64,000 nucleotides of DNA from Janthinobacterium sp. CG3. Lineage in GTDB: Bacteria; Pseudomonadota; Gammaproteobacteria; Burkholderiales; Burkholderiaceae_D. The DNA lies in contig NZ_KB467824.1 in NCBI RefSeq assembly GCF_000344615.1, forward strand, positions 3,745,451 through 3,809,450, written 5' to 3'. Made by a program: the position numbers and the translations under genes. Below, one piece after another: positions 8,697-19,833 of this stretch (positions within the stretch are counted from its first letter, which is position 1; every line of letters starts with the position of its first letter). The notes below the pieces were generated by a model. The model saw nothing but the letters and a program-made list of their open reading frames with translations. It had not been told where the DNA came from and made no database searches.

Positions 8697-11033
8697 TCAG
8701 TGGTGCGGAATGCTCAGCAAACGCGCGTTCGACGTCGTCGCCAGACTCACCTCAAAGCGGCCGCCAACGGGCAGCGCGCTGACGTCGAGCGCCGCGCTGC
8801 CGCCACTCAAGGCGTTGGCCAGCACGGTTTTCTGGCCGTTGGCGGCGATATGCAGCACCGCCGCCTGCGGCTCGACGGCGGCGTTCCAGGTCAACGCCAG
8901 GCGCCCGCCCTCCAGCGTCCAGTCGAAGCTGGCCACACCGGGCGCCGCGGCGCGCTTGCCGGCCGGCGTTTGCGCCGCCGCCGGACGCGCCAGCGGCTTG
9001 CCTTGGTACAACACCTCGATGCTCGCGACCGGCCCCGGGTTGGGCAGGCTGGCCCAGAAGTGGCGGGTTTCGACCTTGCTGTCGGCGACCAGTTGGGTCT
9101 CCAAGGGCTGGTCGAAGGTCTGGCCCGCCACCGTCACCACGCGCAACACGTAGGCGTGCTGCTGGCCCGCCACTTCCTGGTGCAGGCGGGCGCTCGACGC
9201 CATGGCGGGGCGCAGTAGCAGCGCGCCGCGGCTGATGCTGCCCGAGATGCTCAGGTAGCCGTCGGCCAGCGCCGCCGTGCGTTTCGCCATCACGCGGGCC
9301 GGGGCCTGCGCCTGCGCCTGCGCGCGCTTCAGTGAAAATTGCTGGGCCCGCAGGTAGCTGAAATCGGACAGCCAGGCGCCGTCGCAGTAACTCATTACGT
9401 CTTTCATTTTTCCGCTCACGCCATCCAGATCGACCGCCCGCGGCGCGTCCAAGCCACCCAGATACGTCGTCGCGCGGTAGACGCTGTCGTACAGCGGCAG
9501 ATCGCCCAGATCGCCGTTCGGGTACGGATAGTCGGTATCGACATTCTCCGGCGCGCCGCAGTCGACGTGCTTGAGCGAGTGGTTGTGGCCCAGCTCATGC
9601 AACATCACCGTCAGCCACAGCGGCCAGTTGTTGCCGAAGGGGTCCGTTGCACTCGGCTTGCGCCAGGTGGCGTCCACGCCCAGGGCCGAGGTGGCGCCGC
9701 GGCCACTGTCGCGGTCGGTCAAATAGGCCATCCCCGCCGTATGCGTCAGCGCCGAAGGATTGGTGTAAGTCGGCGCCAGGCCATAATAAAACGCCGTCGG
9801 ATCTTCCTGCTTGCGTACCTCCTCCAGCTCGGCCAAGGCGTTGTGCCACCAGCTCAGGTCGGCGCTGCTGCCGCTCACCGTCAAGGGCTGGCGTTGCGCC
9901 ACGGTGATGCTCGACGTCGCATACGGATAGATACGCGCCAGCTGCTCGTTCACGCTGTCCATGCTTGGCGAGACGGTCACGCCGGATGGCGTGCGCAGCG
10001 GCACCAGCACGATGCGGATGGCGGTGGCGGCGGCCACCGGCGGTGTGGCGTCCAGGGTCACGGCGGCGGCGCCCTCGCCAACCGTCACCCTGACCGTCAA
10101 ACCGGGCCGTACCCAGGCCCCTTGCAGTAGCGCGTTGAAGGTGGTGTCGAGCCGGTAGTCGTCGCGGGCCAGCGGCAACTCGGCCGGGCCCGTCATCGCC
10201 ATGCGGCCCAGCAATACGCCGTTGCCGGCGTAGGCGCTCAGGCTGACGGCGGGGCTGGCCCGGCCCGGCGCGGCGGCCAGCACGGCGGCGCGCACCACGA
10301 CCGCCTTGTCTTGCGTCAGCAACAACTGCGGATCGTTGGCCCGGCGGCTGAACACCTGGGCAAATTCGAGGCCGCCGGCGGCGAGCGTGACGGCGGGCAG
10401 GACATCGAACGCGGCGTCGGTGGTGAGCGCGTTGTAGGCGCCGGTCAGGCTCAGCTTGCCGGAAGCGGCGCCCGGCGGCACCGGGAAGCTCAGGCTGGCG
10501 TCGCTGCGCTCGGCCGGCAGCGTCGCCGCCACGCCGTTGCTAAAGCGTACAGCCGTCACGCCGGCCAGGCCGCGCCCGCTCACGGTGACGCGCGATCCGA
10601 CCGGGCCGGCCGACGGCGTGATTGCCGTCACCGCCACCGCGACGTAGGCGTCGATGCGATAGTCGCTGCTCAGCGAGGTGCTGCCGACCACCATCGTCAG
10701 CACGCCCGAGGCCGGCGTCGCCGGCATCGTCAAGGTTGCCGAGGTCGGCGTCCTGTTGCTGGCCGCCAGCGCCAGGTCGCCGAGGCGGAAGGCGTCGACG
10801 AGGTTCAAGTTGGTGCCGGTCACGACGATGCTGCCGCCCACCACCGCGCTATTGCCGGACACGCCGGTGAGCGTGGCGACGGCCGCCGGCGCAACCGCAG
10901 CGACAGGCGCGGCGCCGTCCGCACCGCCGCCGCCGCAAGCGGACAAACCCAACAGGAAACAGGCGGCCAGCGCCAGGCGCGGCCCGGCGGCGCCTGGTCG
11001 CGCGGCGCGCGGAAATGAAACTGTAGCAGCCAT
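8697..11033 (-). CDS. Secreted zinc metalloprotease lipoprotein with IPT/TIG domains
   Basis: A 778-aa product started at the ATG at 11033 (a GTG lies just before it). The signal peptide ends in a lipobox LSAC (Cys ~33), followed by a GGGG spacer, so it should be lipidated and sent to the envelope. Two IPT/TIG-like immunoglobulin folds (about 50-220) precede a catalytic region. This contains HELGHNHSLKH (about 479-489), an HExxHxxxxxH zinc site like M66/StcE-type metzincins, except that the usual Gly at position 8 is Ser. A candidate Met-turn lies in DVMSYCDGAWLSDFSY. The C-terminal ~200 residues are beta-rich. A role in cleaving extracellular or host proteins is inference from the family. 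It stands alone and diverges from metH. Confidence 0.75.
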   Translation of the reverse strand: MAATVSFPRAARPGAAGPRLALAACFLLGLSACGGGGADGAAPVAAVAPAAVATLTGVSGNSAVVGGSIVVTGTNLNLVDAFRLGDLALAASNRTPTSATLTMPATPASGVLTMVVGSTSLSSDYRIDAYVAVAVTAITPSAGPVGSRVTVSGRGLAGVTAVRFSNGVAATLPAERSDASLSFPVPPGAASGKLSLTGAYNALTTDAAFDVLPAVTLAAGGLEFAQVFSRRANDPQLLLTQDKAVVVRAAVLAAAPGRASPAVSLSAYAGNGVLLGRMAMTGPAELPLARDDYRLDTTFNALLQGAWVRPGLTVRVTVGEGAAAVTLDATPPVAAATAIRIVLVPLRTPSGVTVSPSMDSVNEQLARIYPYATSSITVAQRQPLTVSGSSADLSWWHNALAELEEVRKQEDPTAFYYGLAPTYTNPSALTHTAGMAYLTDRDSGRGATSALGVDATWRKPSATDPFGNNWPLWLTVMLHELGHNHSLKHVDCGAPENVDTDYPYPNGDLGDLPLYDSVYRATTYLGGLDAPRAVDLDGVSGKMKDVMSYCDGAWLSDFSYLRAQQFSLKRAQAQAQAPARVMAKRTAALADGYLSISGSISRGALLLRPAMASSARLHQEVAGQQHAYVLRVVTVAGQTFDQPLETQLVADSKVETRHFWASLPNPGPVASIEVLYQGKPLARPAAAQTPAGKRAAAPGVASFDWTLEGGRLALTWNAAVEPQAAVLHIAANGQKTVLANALSGGSAALDVSALPVGGRFEVSLATTSNARLLSIPHH

Positions 11034-11241
11034 CACACAACGCTCTCTATTTCTACCAAACAGGCATTATCCACGGAAGAAATTTCATCGGGCAGTTTTA
11101 TTCAGGAAAAAATAACGATGGGCGGGGCGCGCCGCGCCGCCGCCGGGCCGGCCCCCTCCATAGTGTGGCAAAGAAACCTCTTCGCGCCCGTATCGCCGCC
11201 GCCACGGCGCCCCGCCGCCAAACCAAAGCAGGCCGATGCCG

Positions 11242-11247
11242 TATAAT
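11242..11247 (+). promoter_or_regulatory. Candidate -10 box for metH
   Basis: A perfect TATAAT lies 70 bp before the metH start in the 281-bp metH/protease divergent region. No convincing -35 hexamer stands 16-18 bp upstream (CAAACC at best). I looked for a SAH or cobalamin riboswitch in this leader and saw none; the leader is too short for a cobalamin riboswitch. Confidence 0.4.
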
Positions 11248-11317
11248 TTTATCCTCGCGAAGTTACGGCCCCAGCCTGGTCCGACGCCCTGCCCGTCCCG
11301 TCAAATGAAAGCATGAA

Positions 11318-15142
<3,825 letters not shown>

Positions 15143-15167
15143 TGCAATGACCGGATCGCGCGTCGCC

Positions 15168-15199
15168 GGTCGGCTTACGCCGTTCCGGCTAAGCCGACC
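15168..15199. terminator. Inverted repeat after metH
   Basis: GGTCGGCTTA and TAAGCCGACC form a 10-bp stem around a GC-rich loop that can itself partly pair. There is no U-tract. It could act as a weak terminator or belong to the REP-like family seen near 7.7, 47.5 and 60.8 kb. Confidence 0.4.
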
Positions 15200-15337
15200 G
15201 ACGACAATCGCGGCCATGCACAACACTGAACTTTTCTGCCGCCCCGCGCACTAATTGTGTACGTCGGCGGGTTTGCGCCAGCCAAGCTGTTGCGTCCCCC
15301 GCTGCACGACATTCCCGTGACAAGCAATGGAGGGCAT

Positions 15338-15721
15338 ATGGCAACGAACGAAGTGGTAAGCGCAAGGCGCTGGCAAGACCAACTGATCCTGGTACTCGGC
15401 TTATGGTTGATCGTTTCCCCGTGGGCGTTCAGCTACCCGGAAGGCTCGCCGCACATGATCAACGCCTTCGTCTCCGGGGTGGTGATCGCGGTGCTGGCCG
15501 CCTTCGACCTGTACAAGACGTATTTCTGGGCCGTCCTGCTCAATTTGCTGGTGGGCATATGGGTGGCCGCGTCGCCGTGGGTATTGGGCGCCGCGGATCG
15601 CGGCACGGCGATGTGGAACGAGCTCATCGTCGGCATTGCCGTGGCCGTCCTGGCGCTGTGGGAGATGCGCACCGACCCCGAGCTGCACAAGCATTGGCCC
15701 GGCACGGGCACCGCGACCTGA
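15338..15721 (+). CDS. SPW-repeat membrane protein
   Basis: A 127-aa protein with four predicted membrane segments arranged as two SPW repeats: each has a hydrophobic helix ending in SPW (IVSPWAFSYPEG and AASPWVLGAADR) followed by a second helix. This matches the SPW-repeat family found in many bacteria. Its function is unknown, so none is assigned. The ATG at 15338 is preceded by GGAGGG at good spacing, which rules out the longer frame from 15257. It stands alone and converges on the HDOD gene. Confidence 0.8.
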   Translation: MATNEVVSARRWQDQLILVLGLWLIVSPWAFSYPEGSPHMINAFVSGVVIAVLAAFDLYKTYFWAVLLNLLVGIWVAASPWVLGAADRGTAMWNELIVGIAVAVLALWEMRTDPELHKHWPGTGTAT

Positions 15722-15741
15722 GCGCCGCCACGCAGAAACGC

Positions 15742-15771
15742 CAACGGCGCCCCGATAAGGAGGCGCCGTTG
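15742..15771. terminator. Hairpin between convergent genes
   Basis: CAACGGCGCC and GGCGCCGTTG form a perfect 10-bp stem with a 10-base loop just after the SPW gene stop. It lacks a strong U-run, so it is only a probable terminator. It may serve both the SPW gene and the convergent HDOD gene. Confidence 0.5.
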
Positions 15772-15807
15772 CCGGCTCATTGCCGGTTTACTTGGGCGAC
15801 AACCAGC

Positions 15808-17088
15808 TTACAGCGCGTAGCGCACCACGTTGTCGCTCCACTCGAAGGCCGCTATTTCCAGCTCGACCAGGTCTTCGGTGGACATCGCCAGTTCGCGCAA
15901 GGTCGGCACGATCTGGTCTTCCATGTCTTCGATGCGTTCGATGCACTCGGCCAGCTTGAGCAGGTCGCCATAGAAACCGTTACGTTCAAGCAAGGCTTCG
16001 CCGACCTCGTCGATCACGTGGATTTGCTTCAAAATCTCGTCCATCGACACGCCGAACAGCGTGTCCATCAGCGACATGATGCCGACCGTGAAGGCGACGT
16101 CGGCGGCGTGGGCCTGGTTCGGGCGCAGCTTGGTCGCCAACAATTCCAACAGCCGGCCGCGGGTCGTTGCCAGCATCAGCAGTGGCGTCATGCTGTGGCC
16201 GCGCTTGCTCGGCTCGGCGTACAGCATGATTTGCAGCCAGCGCTGCAACTGGCGCCGGCCCAGCACCGACACGGCCTGGCTGAGCGAATCGATGCGCTGG
16301 CGCGCGCCGACGGCCGGCGTGTTGACCAGACGCAGCAGGTTCAGCGCCAGCGACACGTCGCGCTTGATGGCGCGCTCGATTTCCATATTGTCGGCGTCGG
16401 AGGTGACCAGGGTCATCAACTCCATCACCGCCAGTTGCGACGGCGACAGCTTCTTGCCCGTCATGATCGCAGGCTTGGCGAAATAATAACCCTGGAAGAA
16501 ATCGAAGCCCAGGTCCAGGCCGGTCTTGAACTCCTCGCGGGTCTCGACCTTCTCGGCCACCAGTTTTTTCTGCTCGCGCTTGAAACGCGGCGCCAGGGTC
16601 GACAGCGTGGCCAGTTCGACCTTGCTCATGTCCATCTTGACGTAGTCGACCAGGGACATCAGTTCCTGCACCTGGTTCGAGTCGGCGATGACGTTTTCCA
16701 GCGCGAACGTGAAACCGTGCCCGACCAGCTCGCCGATGCGGCTGTGGATCTGCGGCGTCACGATCATCGATTCGACGATTTCCAGCACCACCTTCTCGCG
16801 CGGCAGGAAGCCGAAAATGTCGCTCATGATGACGTCGGCGTCAACGTTGACGAAGCCGAGCGCGTCGCCGATGACTTTTTCCATGCCCAGCTGGGAGGCG
16901 TGGGCGATCACGGAAGCGGTGGCGGACAGGTCGCTGCTAATGTTCGCCGGCCCGACCGGGGCGTTGCGAAAAAGCAACTCGTAGCCGAACAACGCCTGGT
17001 TCCAATCCAAGATCGGCTGGCGCCCCAGGTAAAACTCGCGCACGCGCAAAGGTTTCGGGGCGATATCGGTGCTAGAAATGTCGATCAT
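15808..17088 (-). CDS. HDOD-domain protein with degenerate EAL domain
   Basis: 426 aa from the ATG at 17088 (an upstream GTG at 17118 would add ten residues; neither has a strong ribosome site). The N-terminal half (about 15-200) follows the EAL fold but the catalytic signature is lost: YELLFRN stands where E-A-L should be, and KMDMSK replaces the KxD metal motif. It is thus unlikely to hydrolyse cyclic-di-GMP. The C-terminal half (~205-400) is an HDOD domain, an HD-like signalling output without catalytic HD. This YuxH/CdgJ architecture usually controls motility or surface behaviour through protein contacts. That role is family knowledge; nothing nearby specifies the partner. Confidence 0.85.
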   Translation of the reverse strand: MIDISSTDIAPKPLRVREFYLGRQPILDWNQALFGYELLFRNAPVGPANISSDLSATASVIAHASQLGMEKVIGDALGFVNVDADVIMSDIFGFLPREKVVLEIVESMIVTPQIHSRIGELVGHGFTFALENVIADSNQVQELMSLVDYVKMDMSKVELATLSTLAPRFKREQKKLVAEKVETREEFKTGLDLGFDFFQGYYFAKPAIMTGKKLSPSQLAVMELMTLVTSDADNMEIERAIKRDVSLALNLLRLVNTPAVGARQRIDSLSQAVSVLGRRQLQRWLQIMLYAEPSKRGHSMTPLLMLATTRGRLLELLATKLRPNQAHAADVAFTVGIMSLMDTLFGVSMDEILKQIHVIDEVGEALLERNGFYGDLLKLAECIERIEDMEDQIVPTLRELAMSTEDLVELEIAAFEWSDNVVRYAL

Positions 17089-17237
17089 TAAATCTTTATC
17101 ATTCACGTCGAGTGACACGCGGCGAGGGGGTAGAAGGTGCTTCGCGCATGTCGAGGGTCAATATTGTCAATACTTTACCGTAATAATCATGTCATACGGC
17201 TATTTTGGCAGCAATATTTGCGCTTGTCTTGGACAAA

Positions 17238-18017
17238 TTACGCCGATTCGTCTTCCTGCGGCAATCCATCGACAAATAATTTCAATTCCCCGGGCGCAAA
17301 CGCGGTCCACGACTCGTTGGTGGTCAGCGGTTGCGTGACGATGACGGCGACCCGGTCTTGCGGCGTGGTCAGGGTCGAAAAATCCACCGTGACGTCCTCG
17401 TCCGATAGTTTAGCGGTTACAAACGGATGTTGGCGCACGACATAAAACAGATTGGTCGAGCAGTGCGCGAACAGTTCGCCTCCGCTCGAGAGCAGCATAT
17501 TGAAGGTGCCGTGGGCGGCGATGCCGCGCACCAGTTCGGCCAGCGCGGCGCGCAACCGCGGCAGCGGCGGAGCCGTCGCGCCGAAGCGCGCCCGCAGTTG
17601 CTGCAACAGGTAGCAAAAAGCCCGTTCGCTGTCGGTGCAGCCGACCGGCCGGTAGATGCCGTCCAATTCGGGGTGGAAATCCTTGAGGTCGCCGTTGTGG
17701 GCGAACACCCAGTAGCGGCCCCACAGCTCGCGCACGAAGGGATGGCAGTTCTCCAGCGCGACCCGGCCCTGGGTGGCCTTGCGGATATGCGCGATGACGT
17801 TCTTGGACTTGATCGGATAGCGCTTGATCAGTGCGGCGACGGGCGAGGCGACGGCGGCCTGGTGGTCGACGAAATGGCGCACGCCGGCGCCCTCGAAAAA
17901 GGCGATGCCCCAGCCGTCGTGGTGGGTGTCGGTGTGGCCGCCGCGCATGGCGAAGCCGGTAAAGCTAAAAACAATGTCGGTAGGGACATTGCAGTTCATT
18001 CCGAGAAGTTGGCACAT
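17238..18017 (-). CDS. Class II glutamine amidotransferase (YafJ-like)
   Basis: A 259-aa protein beginning MCQLLGMN, so Cys2 becomes the N-terminal nucleophile after Met removal, as in Ntn-type glutamine amidotransferases. Supporting motifs are GGHTDTHHDGWGIAFFEG, IAHIRKAT and FAHNGDL, which form the glutamine pocket. There is no synthetase domain attached, as in the stand-alone YafJ family, whose ammonia acceptor is unknown. It lies on the minus strand between the HDOD and DUF3567 genes with its own 5' gap of about 160 bp, so co-transcription is not obvious. Confidence 0.85.
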   Translation of the reverse strand: MCQLLGMNCNVPTDIVFSFTGFAMRGGHTDTHHDGWGIAFFEGAGVRHFVDHQAAVASPVAALIKRYPIKSKNVIAHIRKATQGRVALENCHPFVRELWGRYWVFAHNGDLKDFHPELDGIYRPVGCTDSERAFCYLLQQLRARFGATAPPLPRLRAALAELVRGIAAHGTFNMLLSSGGELFAHCSTNLFYVVRQHPFVTAKLSDEDVTVDFSTLTTPQDRVAVIVTQPLTTNESWTAFAPGELKLFVDGLPQEDESA

Positions 18018-18175
18018 GGTCTGCTTGCGGTTCTGCTATAACAGGCCAACCTTACCACGCGCGCACGCCGCCGGGGCGACGGCGCGCGTGATAGCGGCAA
18101 CACACGGCGACGTAGCGAGGAAACCCGCACAGCCTCGCCCGTCGCCACCGGTACGCCCGGCCAGCGCCGCTGCCG

Positions 18176-18433
18176 TTAGTGCAGCAGCACCGGTTGGCTC
18201 ATCAAGGAATCGTAGCCGCCCAGGAATTCGTCGATTTCCTCCATGCTCGGCTCGCGCGCGATCAGCAGGTTGACGTCGCGGCGGAACGACTGCGCCAACA
18301 GGCCGGCGATGAAGGTCTCGCGCTTGCCGCCCTTGTCGACGATTTCATAGCCACCGAAGCGCAACGCTTCCAGGTCGCGGTCGACGCCGAATTCGACGAC
18401 GCTATATTGCTCGCTGTTGTAGATCAGATTCAT
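18176..18433 (-). CDS. DUF3567 family protein
   Basis: A small 85-aa acidic protein, MNLIYNSEQYSVVEFGVD at the start, with a central FGGYEIVDKGGKRETFIAG stretch. This matches the DUF3567 family, which I know mainly from Burkholderiales. Its role is unknown. The ATG at 18433 has GAAGGAA at good spacing. It is flanked by about 160-bp gaps on both sides, so it is probably a single transcription unit. Confidence 0.8.
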   Translation of the reverse strand: MNLIYNSEQYSVVEFGVDRDLEALRFGGYEIVDKGGKRETFIAGLLAQSFRRDVNLLIAREPSMEEIDEFLGGYDSLMSQPVLLH

Positions 18434-18597
18434 GTGGATTCCTTCGCTTCATCGACATGGCGGCAAGCCATATCGTTCTTCAGAAATCAGGTGGGGCTGT
18501 CGCCGGCGTTTTCAAGTGGCGCGGACGGCCCCGCGCCGACGCAGTGTGTCAGGATATGATACCGGAGTGGCGCAAACGCGTCGCCCGCACGCGCCGT

Positions 18598-19023
18598 TCA
18601 GTCGTGTAGCGGGCCGGCAAAGCACGCGGCCAGGTCGAGGTCGAGGTCGGCGCCCAGCGTCAGCAGGGCGTCGTAAGGCGGGCTCGTCAACCACTGGCGC
18701 AGTTGCCCGAGGTGTTCGGCGTTGGCCAGGCTGATGAACAGTTGCGCCGGCGGCCGGCGCAACAGGCGGTTCAGGGTAACGCGCAGCACCAGGTTGCCGG
18801 TGCAGCACAGGCAACCGGGGGCGATGCGCAGCACTCGCGGCGCGGCCGCGGCCGGCGCGCGCTCAAGCAGGTCGGCCAAGGCGGAATTGCCGTCGGCCAA
18901 ACCTTCGAGGATGGCGGCGCCGTCCGCGCCCGCGTGCAGCGCGGCGGCAATCGCCGCCTCGCGCTCGCGCGCGCCGGCGCCCGTCACCAGCACGGTTGCC
19001 GTGTTACCGGCGCCGCCGCCCAT
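18598..19023 (-). CDS. CobW-like protein without P-loop
   Basis: A 141-aa protein whose ATG overlaps the stop of the response regulator (ATGA). Layout: an N-terminal strand VLVTGAGAREREAA where G3E GTPases of the CobW family have their GxxxxGK(S/T) loop, then an acidic stretch, then IAPGCLCCTGNLVLRVTLNR, which carries the CxCC metal motif of CobW proteins, followed by a helix and a strand. The GK(S/T) is missing, so nucleotide hydrolysis is unlikely. Length is less than half a normal CobW protein. It may be a metal-binding relic or a specialised adaptor. Translational coupling suggests co-expression with the two-component system. Confidence 0.6.
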   Translation of the reverse strand: MGGGAGNTATVLVTGAGAREREAAIAAALHAGADGAAILEGLADGNSALADLLERAPAAAAPRVLRIAPGCLCCTGNLVLRVTLNRLLRRPPAQLFISLANAEHLGQLRQWLTSPPYDALLTLGADLDLDLAACFAGPLHD

Positions 19024-19748
19024 CACAGGTTTTTCTTGGCCAGCTTGCCGGGCTCGACGCCCAATTGCTTGAGTTTGCGGTACAGGTGGGTACGTTCCAG
19101 CCCGGTTTTCTCCGCCACCCGCGTCATGCTGCCGCCCTCGCGGCCCAGGTGGTGTTCGAAATACATGCGCTCGAAGGCGTCGCGCGCCTCGCGCAGCGGC
19201 AGGTCGAACGACAGGCTGAAGGTGTGGCCGTCGGCGGCCGGCTGCGCCAGCGCGCCGGTGCGCACCACCGCGTGCGACTGCGCCGCCGCGCCGCCGAACG
19301 GCGAGGCGGCGCCGGCCGCGCCGTCGTCCAGCGGCGCTTGCGGCTGCGGCCGCGGCGCCGGCGCCGGCGCGCGCACCGTTTCCTGCGCCCGCGTCAGACC
19401 CTGCTGCACCGCCTTCAACAGTTTTTGCAGGGCGATCGGCTTCTCGAGGAAGTTCAGCGCGCCGATGCGGGTCGCCTCGACGGCGGTGTCGATCGTCGCG
19501 TGGCCCGACATCATGATGACCGGCATCGTCAGCAAGCCGTCGCGCTGCCATTCCTTGAGCAGCGTGACGCCGTCCGTGTCCGGCATCCATATGTCGAGCA
19601 GCACCAGGTCCGGCGCGCCGGCGTTGCGCGCCTCGCGCGCCTGCTGGGCGTTTTCCGCCAACTGGATCGCGTGGCCCTCGTCTCCAAGAATCTCCGAGAG
19701 CAGCTCGCGGATCCCCATTTCATCATCAACTACGAGAATGTTTGCCAT
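19023..19748 (-). CDS. NtrX-like response regulator without AAA+ domain
   Basis: A 241-aa regulator. The receiver domain (about 1-120) has the acidic pair DD at 8-9, phosphoacceptor Asp in LVLLDIWMPDTDG (~52), Thr/Ser in MMSGHAT and Lys in LEKPI. A Pro/Ala-rich linker (~128-165) follows. The C-terminus (~185-238) is a Fis-type helix-turn-helix: GSMTRVAEKTGLERTHLYRK. NtrX and NtrC normally have a sigma54-activating AAA+ ATPase between these parts; here it is absent, with no sign of a frameshift. It therefore cannot activate sigma54 RNA polymerase in the usual way and probably acts as a plain DNA-binding regulator. It pairs with the NtrY-like kinase 85 bp upstream. Confidence 0.88.
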   Translation of the reverse strand: MANILVVDDEMGIRELLSEILGDEGHAIQLAENAQQAREARNAGAPDLVLLDIWMPDTDGVTLLKEWQRDGLLTMPVIMMSGHATIDTAVEATRIGALNFLEKPIALQKLLKAVQQGLTRAQETVRAPAPAPRPQPQAPLDDGAAGAASPFGGAAAQSHAVVRTGALAQPAADGHTFSLSFDLPLREARDAFERMYFEHHLGREGGSMTRVAEKTGLERTHLYRKLKQLGVEPGKLAKKNL

Positions 19749-19833
19749 CTATCCTTGCCTTCCTCATTTCGCCGATTTCGCCGCGCAGTCACCGCGCCGC
19801 GTCACAACTATGATTTTATTAGTGTTTTAAGCG

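Noticed and set aside
1..8700. Insertion sequence or integrase driving the island
   Set aside because: No transposase, integrase or tRNA is found near the cassette; only direct repeats of LysR and effector sequence are visible.
11037..11317. Riboswitch (SAH or cobalamin) before metH
   Set aside because: Looked for the conserved core of a SAH switch and for a long cobalamin leader; neither is present.
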